A stretch of DNA of 55,319 bases from contig JAYEKE010000236.1 in NCBI GenBank assembly GCA_034660915.1, forward strand, positions 1 to 55,319, in the 5' to 3' direction. Source of the DNA: Pseudomonadota bacterium (GTDB lineage Bacteria; Desulfobacterota; Anaeroferrophillalia; Anaeroferrophillales; Anaeroferrophillaceae). This document shows positions 27,931-35,864 of this stretch, piece by piece (position 1 is the stretch's first letter; every line of letters starts with the position of its first letter). The notes below the pieces were generated by a model. The model ran no database searches. It was not told the origin of the DNA and saw only the letters and a program-made list of their open reading frames with translations. Position numbers and translations under genes: made by a program.

Positions 27931-29985
27931 ATGGCAGCAAAGGAAGACGATCATCTCGAACAAAAAATCCAACTGGAAGAGATCATTGCCGAAGAAACCG
28001 GAGAATTCCGGATACTCCAGGGATTGGAACGCTACTTTATTCCAGTCATAGCCTTTGCCTGGTCCATTTTTCAGCTATCCATCTCCAGCTGGCTGCTGCT
28101 CGATTCTATTACCATCCGGGCCATTCACCTGGCGTTTGCCATGTTGATTCTCTTTCTCAGCATCCCGATTTTTAAAAAACCGCGCAAGCATTTGAATTTT
28201 CTGGCTGCCCGGGATCGTATTCCCTGGAATGACTATCTTTTCGCCATTGTCGGCGCCATCAGTGCTCTCTATCTTTATCTTGGATGGGAGAGCATTTCCG
28301 GACGGGCCGGAATGCCTTCCACCCTTGATCTCGTTTTTGGTATAGTCCTTTTAGTCCTGCTTTTGGAAGCCGCCCGCCGCGCCATCGGGCCGGCATTACC
28401 AGTTATCGCCATCGCCTTCACCCTTTATGCCTATTTCGGCCCTTACATGCCGGATGTTCTGGCTTTTCGAGGCGTCTCCATAAGCCGCTATTTCAGCCAG
28501 ATAACTTTATCTTCTGAAGGCATTTACGGCATCCCGCTGGATGTTTCCGCCCGAGTGGTCTTTCTTTACGTCCTGCTGGGCGCCCTGCTGGAAAAGGCCG
28601 GAGCCGGAAAGTTCTTCATTGACCTGGCCTTGTGTTTCCTGGGCAAATTTAAAGGTGGACCCGCCAAAGCCGCGGTTCTGGCCAGCGGCTTTACCGGCAT
28701 GGTATCCGGTTCCAGCATCGCTAATATTGTTACCACCGGCACTTTTACCATTCCTTTAATGAAAAAAGTCGGTTATCCGCCGACCAAAGCGGCCGCCGTG
28801 GAAGTGGCAGCCAGCACCGATGGCCAACTGGCTCCACCAATCATGGGGGCTGCAGCTTTTATCATTGCCGAGTATGTTAATGTTCCCTATATTGCGGTCG
28901 TCAAAGCGGCCGCCATTCCGGCTTTTGCCTCCTATGTAGCCCTGCTCTACATCACCCATATTGAAGCTTCCAAGCTGGGACTGCGGGGACTTAATAAAGA
29001 TGAACTGCCAAGGCTGAAGGAAACCCTGCTGTCCGGCCTGCATTTCCTGCTTCCCATCGGCATCCTGCTCTATGAACTGATCATCCTGCGCCATTCACCG
29101 GACAAGTCAGCCTTTAATTCGATCCTCTGGCTTTTTGGCGTCATCATTTTGAAAGACATCTATGACTGGCGGCATGAGCGCGGCTCCATCACCGCAACTC
29201 TGAAAAAAAGTCTCTCGACTATTTTTGGCGGCATGTCTTCCGGCGCCCGTAATATGGTCAGCGTTGCCTTAGCCTGCGCCTCGGCCGGCATCATTGTCGG
29301 GGTGGTCAACATGGGCATCGGCGGCATGATCACTCAAATTGTCGAACAACTCTCCGGCGGCAACATTTATTTGATGCTGATCATCACTGCCATCGCCAGC
29401 CTGCTCATCGGCATGGGACTGCCAACTACTGCTACCTATATTGTTATGGCCTCCCTGACCGCACCCATCATTGTCAACGTCGGCGGCGCCAACGGCTTTA
29501 TCGTCCCCCTGATGGCCGCCCATCTGTTCTGCTTCTACTTCGGCATTCTCGCCGACGATACGCCGCCGGTGGGACTGGCATCATACGCGGCCGCCGCCCT
29601 GGCCCATTCAGAGCCGATTCCCACGGGAATCCAGGGATTCATGTACGATATCAGAACCGCCATCATTCCTTTTATGTTTATTTTCAACAGCGATTTGATC
29701 CTGCACAATATTAACAGCTGGCCCCTGGGCATCCTCATTTTCATCATGGCCTGCATCGGCAGCTGCACTTTTGCCTCCGCCACCCAGGGCTGGTTTATTA
29801 CCAAAAACAAATGGTATGATATTTTTCTCCTGCTGGGAGTAACAATTATCATGTATCGCCCCAGTATGCTTGCCAACCTGCTTGCACTGCCAAATAAATA
29901 CCTGGCCTATCCGGCAGGATTGATTTTATGGGCGGCAATCTATTATCTCCAAAGATATAGAGCTAAAACCGCGGCGACAGCTTGA
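27931..29985 (+). CDS. TRAP transporter fused 4TM/12TM permease
   Basis: A 684-residue polytopic membrane protein that fuses the small (DctQ-like) and large (DctM-like) TRAP permease subunits, as is usual for TAXI systems. The family signatures SGFTGMVSGSSIANIVTTG, STDGQLAPPIMGAAAFI and GMGLPTTATYIVMA are present. It drives secondary, ion-coupled uptake of the ligand delivered by the preceding TAXI protein. A cytosolic N-terminus of about 40 residues precedes the first membrane segment. Confidence 0.93.
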   Translation: MAAKEDDHLEQKIQLEEIIAEETGEFRILQGLERYFIPVIAFAWSIFQLSISSWLLLDSITIRAIHLAFAMLILFLSIPIFKKPRKHLNFLAARDRIPWNDYLFAIVGAISALYLYLGWESISGRAGMPSTLDLVFGIVLLVLLLEAARRAIGPALPVIAIAFTLYAYFGPYMPDVLAFRGVSISRYFSQITLSSEGIYGIPLDVSARVVFLYVLLGALLEKAGAGKFFIDLALCFLGKFKGGPAKAAVLASGFTGMVSGSSIANIVTTGTFTIPLMKKVGYPPTKAAAVEVAASTDGQLAPPIMGAAAFIIAEYVNVPYIAVVKAAAIPAFASYVALLYITHIEASKLGLRGLNKDELPRLKETLLSGLHFLLPIGILLYELIILRHSPDKSAFNSILWLFGVIILKDIYDWRHERGSITATLKKSLSTIFGGMSSGARNMVSVALACASAGIIVGVVNMGIGGMITQIVEQLSGGNIYLMLIITAIASLLIGMGLPTTATYIVMASLTAPIIVNVGGANGFIVPLMAAHLFCFYFGILADDTPPVGLASYAAAALAHSEPIPTGIQGFMYDIRTAIIPFMFIFNSDLILHNINSWPLGILIFIMACIGSCTFASATQGWFITKNKWYDIFLLLGVTIIMYRPSMLANLLALPNKYLAYPAGLILWAAIYYLQRYRAKTAATA

Positions 29986-30042
29986 TTTCCCAGAGACTTA
30001 ATCAGGATCTCAACCATCTACTCATCATAAAGGGAGGATGTT

Positions 30043-30528
30043 ATGGGGAAAAAATCCATTATATTATCTATCGCAATCATTATAATTATGTTGATTTCGG
30101 CCCTGCCAACAATAGCCGGTGATAGATTCATCAACAATGAGGACGGCACCGTCACTGATCAGCAACTGGGATTAATGTGGGGAACATTTGATAACCAGGG
30201 AGATATTAACTGGCAGGAAGCGAAAAGATGGGTTACCTTTACTTTTCCCTATACAATCGAAAAAAGTTATGACAATTGGCGGCTGCCAACCATCAAAGAA
30301 CTTCGCAGTCTTTATGTAACCGCGCAAGACGACCATGGTTATCAGGCCGACTGTGGCAAAACCGTACACATCATTCCGGAAATCCACTTAAGCTGTGTCT
30401 GGGTATGGTCGGCGGAAAACAAATCGATTACGGCCAGGGTCTTTAATTTCAGCCGTGGTTACAGCTATATGGATCGAATGGCAACAACACGTGGATTCCG
30501 GGCACTGGCAGTACGAAACCTCAAATAA
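30043..30528 (+). CDS. Exported DUF1566 (Lcl C-terminal-like) domain protein
   Basis: A 161-residue protein with an N-terminal signal peptide (hydrophobic residues 6-23, then TIAG). It has the DUF1566 pattern: NEDGTVTDQQLGLMW, a WQEA segment, WRLPTIKELRSLY, VWVWSAE and the closing GFRALAVRN. The domain is found in secreted or surface proteins and has a C-type-lectin-like fold; its function here is unknown. It follows the TRAP genes with its own AGGGAGG site. Confidence 0.82.
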   Translation: MGKKSIILSIAIIIIMLISALPTIAGDRFINNEDGTVTDQQLGLMWGTFDNQGDINWQEAKRWVTFTFPYTIEKSYDNWRLPTIKELRSLYVTAQDDHGYQADCGKTVHIIPEIHLSCVWVWSAENKSITARVFNFSRGYSYMDRMATTRGFRALAVRNLK

Positions 30529-30721
30529 AAAGCATTTTTAAGCAGAACATTCCAACCATTAAAAAAACTGCGGCTGACATCCTGCACCTGCGGAATCTTG
30601 ACTATTTCCCCAAAGCTACTGTAACGTGAGCATTACAATATAAATACGTTTAACTTATTAAATCGATCAGGAAAAAGCCATATTTTTCAGGATAGTTTTT
30701 TGTTTGTAGGAATGCTATGAA

Positions 30722-31163
30722 ATGAAAATTTATCTTGATTGTTGCAGCTTGCAGCGCCCTTTCGATGATAAATCTCAACCAAGAATAGCCGTTGAAGCTG
30801 AAGCGATTCTCGTTATCCTATCATTAGTGTGAGTCAAATCATTTGACCCTCATCTCATCTGATGCATTGCTATTCGAAATCAGCCGCATCCCTAATCATG
30901 ATCGTAAAGAAGATGCTTTTGCGATTCTAAAAATTGCAAAAGAAACCCTTGAATTATCGAGTGAAATAAAGATCGTTGCCAGGAACTTCGAAAACATTGG
31001 CTTAAAGACACTTGACGCTCTTCATTTAGCATTTGCATCCACTTCAAAGATTGATTATTTTTGCACCTGTGATGATAAATTTTTGAAAAAGGCCAAAAGC
31101 TTTGATAAATTAAATACAAAGGTGGTATCCCCCACTGAATTAGTGATGGAGTTGGAAATATGA
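30722..31163 (+). pseudogene. Frameshifted PIN-domain (VapC-like) toxin gene
   Basis: Two reading frames together make one PIN protein of about 147 residues. Frame one (ATG 30722) begins [16 protein letters not shown] with the first catalytic Asp and ends at a TGA at 30830. One base later, frame three continues with ESNHLTLISSDALLFEI, then TLDALHLAFA and FCTCDDKFLKKA with the remaining acidic residues. Removing a single T at about 30830 restores the frame. It is either an inactivated toxin or a sequencing error. Its end overlaps the next small gene (ATGA). Confidence 0.75.
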
Positions 31164-31363
31164 ATACACAAACAAGACCGGTTTCTGTAATTAACCGTCA
31201 GGCGACTCACATTCTATTCAAGGAAATGGGGGTTGTTGATACTATTCGGTTTCTCAACCAATTCTCTGTAGGCCAAGGAGACTATACAAAAGAACGCGAT
31301 ACTTGGCTCAATGACATATCCATGAATGATGTCATTACTCAAATTAAAGCCGGAAAAAAATAA
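31160..31363 (+). CDS. Small partner protein of the PIN-domain toxin (putative antitoxin)
   Basis: A 67-residue soluble protein (MNTQTRPVSVINRQATHILF) overlapping the PIN gene by 4 bp. The toxin-first order and coupling suggest a reverse-order toxin-antitoxin pair. The segment GVVDTIRFLNQFSVGQGDYT looks like a small family that accompanies PIN proteins, but I cannot name it. There is no recognisable helix-turn-helix or ribbon-helix-helix. An attC-like site starts two bases after its stop codon. Confidence 0.6.
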   Translation: MNTQTRPVSVINRQATHILFKEMGVVDTIRFLNQFSVGQGDYTKERDTWLNDISMNDVITQIKAGKK

Positions 31364-31364
31364 A

Positions 31365-31494
31365 GCCCAACAAAACGCCGGAGAGGGACCAGGCTTACTG
31401 CGCGGCCTTTCGGGAGTGCCTGGTTCAGGAAAATTTATCTTTTTATCGGAGTTTTTGGGATTTAAAAGCCTGGCCCCTCAGTTCCCCGTTAGGT
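31365..31494 (+). repeat. attC-like integron recombination site 1
   Basis: It begins with the R'' box GCCCAAC (31365-31371, matching RYYYAAC) and ends with the R' box GTTAGGT (31488-31494, matching GTTRRRY). Inside, GAGAGGGACCAGGCTT (31381-31396) is imperfectly complementary to AAGCCTGGCCCCTCAG (31466-31481), leaving unpaired bases as in true attC sites. It starts right after the stop codon of the preceding gene, and the next gene starts 20 bp past it. Confidence 0.65.
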
Positions 31495-31513
31495 CCAATA
31501 ATAGGTAATTTAC

Positions 31514-31978
31514 ATGGATAATGAAAAAGATAAGCTTGTTGAACCGGGTCATGATCTAACTAAAAAGCACGCTGACCCTTATATTGATTTTTTACATCGC
31601 ATTATACGATTTGCTGTAAAAGTGTTAGCGGCTTTAATGGTATTAGTTATCGTTTGGGGCATAGGCGACGTCCTATATGTGTTGTATCAACGCATCAGTA
31701 CCCCCCCATTCTTACTTCTAAGCATTAATGACATTCTTGCCACATTTGGTGCTTTTCTTGCGGTTTTAATTGCTATTGAGATTTTTATCAATATTTCAAT
31801 GTACTTAAAGACTGACGTTATTCCTGTCCGCTTGGTGGTTGCTACCGCCTTAATGGCCATATCACGTAAAGTAATTATTTTTGATTTCGAGAAAATAACA
31901 CCACCGTTTATTCTTGCAACTGCAGCAGTTGTGTTTGCTCTTGGAGTTACATATTGGCTTATTTCAAAAAAAACCTAA
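31514..31978 (+). CDS. PsiE-like small membrane protein (integron-cassette gene)
   Basis: A 154-residue protein with four hydrophobic segments (about 35-58, 67-90, 100-113 and 128-150), matching the phosphate-starvation-inducible PsiE family in layout and in the INDILATFGAFLAVLIAIEIF segment. Function is unknown. It has no evident promoter, begins 20 bp after one attC-like site, and its TAA stop lies within the R'' box of the next one; this is the standard layout of a single-gene integron cassette. Confidence 0.75.
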   Translation: MDNEKDKLVEPGHDLTKKHADPYIDFLHRIIRFAVKVLAALMVLVIVWGIGDVLYVLYQRISTPPFLLLSINDILATFGAFLAVLIAIEIFINISMYLKTDVIPVRLVVATALMAISRKVIIFDFEKITPPFILATAAVVFALGVTYWLISKKT

Positions 31979-32035
31979 CGAATCAATTTAACACTGACGG
32001 CGCAAAAAACCGCGCCGCTGATTAAATCGTTAGCC
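31973..32035 (+). repeat. attC-like integron recombination site 2
   Basis: A 63-bp site with R'' box ACCTAAC (31973-31979) and R' box GTTAGCC (32029-32035; one mismatch to GTTRRRY). The arms TAACGA/TCGTTA, ATTTAA/TTAAAT and CGGCGC/GCGCCG pair, with extrahelical bases between the blocks, as in compact 60-bp attC sites. The stop codon of the PsiE-like gene is inside it. Confidence 0.65.
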
Positions 32036-32109
32036 TTTAGAAATATTATCATCATTAACACCTATTATTTCATTCTGATCTGAGTAAATCCTTAACATTC
32101 AAAGTCCTC

Positions 32110-32138
32110 TTGACAATTTGCGAAAAAAGAACCATATT
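32110..32138 (+). promoter_or_regulatory. Sigma-70 promoter of the FitA/VapC-type module
   Basis: A perfect TTGACA (32110-32115), a 17-bp spacer and CATATT (32133-32138), 41 bp before the antitoxin ATG. Toxin-antitoxin cassettes in integrons usually carry their own promoter, unlike other cassettes. An uninterrupted T8-G8 run (32160-32175) lies between promoter and ATG, and its G part also serves as the ribosome-binding region. Confidence 0.6.
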
Positions 32139-32179
32139 GAAACCATTGGGGAACTAATCTTTTTTTTGGGGGGGGCAAC

Positions 32180-32422
32180 ATGCCAAATATAACAGTCAAA
32201 AATATTCCAGATCATGCCTACGAGATACTCAAGCAGGTTGCCACAACTAATCATCGAAGCATTAACAGTGAAATTATCTGCTTAATCGAGAAGGCGACGT
32301 TAAGTAAGTCTATTCTTCCAGAGCAACACCTAGCCTTAGCTAAACGCTCTAGAGAAAAAACAAAAAAATTCCTTCTAACCAGTGATATCCTACGGATAGC
32401 TAAAGAAGAAGGACGGCCATGA
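32180..32422 (+). CDS. Ribbon-helix-helix antitoxin, FitA/VapB-like
   Basis: An 80-residue protein. Residues 2-45 (MPNITVKNIPDHAYEILKQ, then NHRSINSEIICLIEKA) match the FitA-type ribbon-helix-helix DNA-binding domain; the charged C-terminus (SREKTKKFLLTSDILRIAKEEGR) would wrap the toxin. It overlaps the PIN toxin gene by 4 bp (ATGA). Expected to neutralise the toxin and repress its own promoter. Confidence 0.82.
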   Translation: MPNITVKNIPDHAYEILKQVATTNHRSINSEIICLIEKATLSKSILPEQHLALAKRSREKTKKFLLTSDILRIAKEEGRP

Positions 32423-32841
32423 TAGTTGTAGACACCAATATTATAAGCTATTTTTACCTGAATTCTGAATACTCAAAAATTACTGAACAAACATTCAAAA
32501 AAGATCCGGTATGGTCTGCACCCATACTGTGGAGAAGTGAATTCCGAAATGTACTTACATTTTATTTAAGAAAAAAAATAATTACATTGTCTGAGGCAAT
32601 TGATATTTTTGAATGTGCGGAGGAACTTCTAAAAGAAAATGAATATGAAATTAATTCAATGCAGGTATTAAGCTTATCTCACTCAAGTGGTTGCTCGGCT
32701 TATGATTGTGAATTTGTCAATTTGGCCAAAGACCTTGGTGCTTTGCTTGTCACTCAGGACAAAAGAATACTTCACAACTTTCAAGAAACGGCAATATCTA
32801 TGAGTCAATTCCTTAAAATTCACAAGCCGAGGATGGTCTAG
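32419..32841 (+). CDS. PIN-domain toxin, VapC/FitB-like
   Basis: A 140-residue PIN-domain ribonuclease toxin. Conserved acidic residues are visible in MIVVDTNIISY (D5), WRSEFRNVL (Glu near 42), SAYDCEFVNLAK and TQDKRIL. All active-site residues are present and the frame is intact, so it is probably functional. It is the downstream partner of the ribbon-helix-helix antitoxin. A fragment of another toxin gene follows at once. Confidence 0.85.
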   Translation: MIVVDTNIISYFYLNSEYSKITEQTFKKDPVWSAPILWRSEFRNVLTFYLRKKIITLSEAIDIFECAEELLKENEYEINSMQVLSLSHSSGCSAYDCEFVNLAKDLGALLVTQDKRILHNFQETAISMSQFLKIHKPRMV

Positions 32842-32927
32842 CAAAGAATATTCGTTTTTCGGAAGCGATTGCATGCGCTGAGGCATTCGGCTTTCAGTTG
32901 GACAGGGTAAAGCAGATGAAGCAATGA
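32841..32927 (+). pseudogene. Fragment resembling a HicA-type toxin
   Basis: After the PIN stop codon, another frame reads AKNIRFSEAIACAEAFGFQL then DRVKQMKQ and stop. This resembles the N-terminal half of HicA mRNA interferases (NIRF...AFGF.L.RV), but the catalytic GSHHIF segment is missing. No start codon is seen. It is probably a remnant of a lost module. The rest of the gap to 32998 shows nothing. Confidence 0.4.
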
Positions 32928-32997
32928 CACCACACTTAGGGCTCTTCTGAGCGACAATTCTGTGAATTTATTTTTGAGAGAACCCTTAACCGATTAA

Positions 32998-33567
32998 TCA
33001 GTCCCGGTTAATCCGTTCAAAAACCTCTGCTGCCGGCGAAATCTGGAATAAGGGATACAGGGGATTCTGGCGGTAGAAACCCAATAATGCCTGATGTACC
33101 TCAGCTTTGTGGGCACAGCTGCCATCTTCAACAATAATGGTCTTAAAATCATGGCACAGGGCATCAAGCGCGGTGGCCAGAACACAAAACGTGGAAGTGA
33201 TGCCGCAGACAACCACCGTATCAACCTTCAAAGTTCGTAACGTCTGGTCAAGATCGGTCTTGAAAAAAGCTGAAAAGCGCCGTTTAGGTAATAGTATATC
33301 TCCTGCTTCCCTTGATAAAGCATCCGTCACCTCGGCTCCCGCGGTTCCGCGAATGGCATGGGGAGCCATTTTGCCGCCAAAAATAAAATCGCCCTCAAGG
33401 AAAGAATCACTGGCATAAATCACCGGCCAGTCCGCTTGCCGAAAATCAGCAGCCAAGCCATTGATAACCGGAATTATAGCCTCAGCCTCCCGGGCCACCA
33501 GATTGTGCTCGGGATTCGCCAGATTATCTTTAACCATGTCAATAACAACCAAAGCAGCCTTATGCAT
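32998..33567 (-). CDS. Isochorismatase family cysteine hydrolase
   Basis: A 189-residue alpha/beta hydrolase of the isochorismatase/nicotinamidase family. The triad is visible as Asp in LVVIDMVKD, Lys in LPKRRFSAF and the nucleophile Cys in VVCGITSTFCV. The substrate is unknown. The ATG at 33567 is 6 nt after GGAGG; a TTG two codons upstream is less likely. It stands alone on the minus strand between the toxin-antitoxin island and the menaquinone genes. Confidence 0.85.
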   Translation of the reverse strand: MHKAALVVIDMVKDNLANPEHNLVAREAEAIIPVINGLAADFRQADWPVIYASDSFLEGDFIFGGKMAPHAIRGTAGAEVTDALSREAGDILLPKRRFSAFFKTDLDQTLRTLKVDTVVVCGITSTFCVLATALDALCHDFKTIIVEDGSCAHKAEVHQALLGFYRQNPLYPLFQISPAAEVFERINRD

Positions 33568-33712
33568 ATCCAACCTCCATAACCATTATTGTTTTTCAGC
33601 CAGCCTTTTCAGCCTCGGCTTCAGTCGCTCAATCCAAGGGACCCTCATTTAATATCAGTTTAAAAGACAATCGGCAATAATCACTTTTTTTGCTCTCTAC
33701 CAGGAGTTCATA

Positions 33713-33741
33713 TTGACATCATGATAAATTTGCTTCATTAT
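33713..33741 (+). promoter_or_regulatory. Sigma-70 promoter for the MBL-mqnE unit
   Basis: A perfect TTGACA (33713-33718), 17-bp spacer and CATTAT (33736-33741), 35 bp before the MBL gene ATG. The 5' leader is short, with GAAAGGAG ahead of the start. Confidence 0.55.
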
Positions 33742-33775
33742 TATGACCGTCAACCCATGAGGAAAGGAGCGCATC

Positions 33776-34606
33776 ATGAAAACAAAACTTACCATTCTCT
33801 GCGAAAATTCTGTGGGAATACCTTTTGGCGGTATTGGTGAACATGGCTTTGCCTGTCATGTCGAAACAGCAGAAGGGACTTATCTTTTTGATACCGGTCA
33901 GGGGCTGGGAATAACCCAAAACGCTGCCGTGCTGCAGAAAGACCTGAGCAAAATCGACAACATCATGATCAGTCATGGACATTATGATCATGTCGGTGGC
34001 CTGCCGGCGGTCTTGCAGCATCGCGGTCCGGTGGATGTTTTCGGTCACCCGGATATGTTTGTGGATCGCTTCTGGGGCGAAGCCCAGCGCTTTATCGGTA
34101 TTCCTTATCGACGTTCATACCTCGAATCATTGGGGGCCCACTTCAAACTGGGCCGGAAGATGATTGAAGTCGGCCCATCAGTTTATCTGACCGGAGAAAT
34201 CCCGCGCCAAACCAGTTTTGAAACCGGTGATCCCCAGATGACCGCCTATACAGCTGCGGGAGAAAAACAACATCCTGATCCTCTCTTAGACGATCTTTCC
34301 CTGGTCATTGACTCAGATAAAGGCGTGATCATCGTTCTGGGATGCGCCCACGCCGGCATGGTAAATATCATCCGTTATGTGCTGAAAGAAATGAACCGGG
34401 ACCGTATTTACGCCATCCTTGGCGGCACTCACTTAGGTTTTTCCAGCGATGAACAATTTAACGAAACCATGAAGGCCCTTGACCAGTACCAGATAGAATT
34501 ACTGGGCGTTTCCCACTGTACCGGCCTGGGAAAATCGGCCCAGATTTATGCCCGCATGCCTGAGCGATTTTTCTTTGGCTGTGTCGGCGCCACCCTGGAA
34601 GGATAA
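33776..34606 (+). CDS. MBL-fold metallo-hydrolase (COG1237-like)
   Basis: A 276-residue metallo-beta-lactamase-fold protein. The metal motif HGHYDH is at residues 67-72, and later ligands lie in VLGCAHAGMVN and LLGVSHCTG. It most resembles the group that includes the methanopterin-type dihydropteroate synthase-like MptE/RFAP enzymes, but those assignments do not fit a menaquinone setting well. It is 2 bp upstream of mqnE and shares its promoter, so a linked role is possible. Substrate unknown. Confidence 0.8.
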   Translation: MKTKLTILCENSVGIPFGGIGEHGFACHVETAEGTYLFDTGQGLGITQNAAVLQKDLSKIDNIMISHGHYDHVGGLPAVLQHRGPVDVFGHPDMFVDRFWGEAQRFIGIPYRRSYLESLGAHFKLGRKMIEVGPSVYLTGEIPRQTSFETGDPQMTAYTAAGEKQHPDPLLDDLSLVIDSDKGVIIVLGCAHAGMVNIIRYVLKEMNRDRIYAILGGTHLGFSSDEQFNETMKALDQYQIELLGVSHCTGLGKSAQIYARMPERFFFGCVGATLEG

Positions 34607-34608
34607 AT

Positions 34609-35697
34609 GTGAGTACTATAACTGCGGAAATCAACCGGATTGCCAATCAACGGCTGCATGGCGGCCGCATCAGCCTGGCTGAAGCCCTCTTTCTTTACCA
34701 GGAAGCCGACCTTTTCACCCTGGGAGAAATCGCCAATGATGTAAACCAGGAAATGAATGGCACCACTGTCTTTTATAATATCAATCACCACATTAACCCC
34801 ACCAACATCTGCGTCAACCAGTGCCGGTTCTGTGCCTACAGCAAGTTGGAAGGGGAAGAAGGGGCTTACGAACAAAGTATCGCTGATATTCTGGCGGAAG
34901 TTAAAAATGCTGAAGAACAGGGCATTACTGAGTTTCATATTGTTGGCGGTCTCCACCCGCACCATCCGTTCAGCTTTTATCTGCAGCTGCTGGAGTCCCT
35001 CAGGGAAGCGCACCCACAGATCACCCTGAAGGCTTTTACTGCCGTCGAAATTGAATATTTCAGCCGGATCAGCGGCCGGTCAATTTCAGACGTTTTGCTG
35101 CAGCTCAAAAATGCCGGGCTGCAGGCCATGCCTGGTGGAGGCGCGGAAATTTTTGTTCCGGGAATCAGAAATCAGATCTGTCCGGAAAAAATCAGTGGTG
35201 TTAAATGGCTGGAAATCATCTCAATTGCCCATGAGCTTGCTATCCCCACCAATGCCACCATGCTCTATGGACATATTGAGTCCATCACCGACCGTCTTGA
35301 CCATATGGAACAGCTCCGTCAGCTGCAGGACCGCAGCGACGGTTTCCAGGTCTTTATTCCCCTGGCCTTCCATGCCACCAATACCAATATCAGAAAAATG
35401 GGGGAAACCAGTGGCGTTGACGACTTGAAAACCCTGGCTCTGGCCCGACTTTTCCTCGATAATTTCCAGCACCTGAAAGCCTACTGGGTCATGCTGGGAG
35501 AAAAAATCGCCCAGGTGGGTCTTAATTTCGGCGTCAATGACCTGGATGGAACAGTGATCAAGGAAAGAATCACCCACGCTGCCGGGGCTAAAAGTGCTAA
35601 AGGTCACAGTGAATCATATATCCGTAACCTAATCACTCGCGCCGACCGGCAACCGCAGGAACGAGATACCTTCTACCAAGACGTTAGGCTGTCTTGA
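34609..35697 (+). CDS. mqnE: Aminofutalosine synthase (radical SAM)
   Basis: A radical SAM enzyme of the futalosine route to menaquinone that joins 3-[(1-carboxyvinyl)oxy]benzoate to S-adenosylmethionine. The product is 362 residues; the [4Fe-4S] ligands are C68, C72 and C75 (NICVNQCRFCAYSK), and GGLHPHHPFSFYLQLLE and PGGGAEIF are typical of MqnE. It begins with GTG at 34609 after AAGGAT. The last residues (VRLS and stop) come from a family C repeat, whose left arm provides the stop codon; the natural C-terminus would be a few residues shorter. Confidence 0.92.
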   Translation: MSTITAEINRIANQRLHGGRISLAEALFLYQEADLFTLGEIANDVNQEMNGTTVFYNINHHINPTNICVNQCRFCAYSKLEGEEGAYEQSIADILAEVKNAEEQGITEFHIVGGLHPHHPFSFYLQLLESLREAHPQITLKAFTAVEIEYFSRISGRSISDVLLQLKNAGLQAMPGGGAEIFVPGIRNQICPEKISGVKWLEIISIAHELAIPTNATMLYGHIESITDRLDHMEQLRQLQDRSDGFQVFIPLAFHATNTNIRKMGETSGVDDLKTLALARLFLDNFQHLKAYWVMLGEKIAQVGLNFGVNDLDGTVIKERITHAAGAKSAKGHSESYIRNLITRADRQPQERDTFYQDVRLS

Positions 35698-35835
35698 AAA
35701 ATTAGAATTTTTGTTTGAGTACAAGGCAGGCGAAAATTATAACCACAGGAATATATTTACTATTTTGAGGATTATAATTTGAGCCTAACGCCTTAATCGA
35801 GCAAAAAGGCCATTTTTCAAGGTAGCCGTTAATCG
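35683..35835. repeat. MITE-like element, family C, fused to the mqnE 3' end
   Basis: The left arm (CGTTAGGCTGTCTTGAAAAAT) and the right arm, read on the other strand (ACGGCTACCTTGAAAAATGG), are inverted imperfect repeats of about 45 bp that extend to TTTTTG and TGAG words. The right arm matches the repeat at 340-385. The left arm begins inside mqnE and carries its stop codon. It fills the gap to mqnC; nothing else is seen. Confidence 0.65.
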
Positions 35836-35864
35836 TTGAATTTCAATCGACACACAGGAAGATC

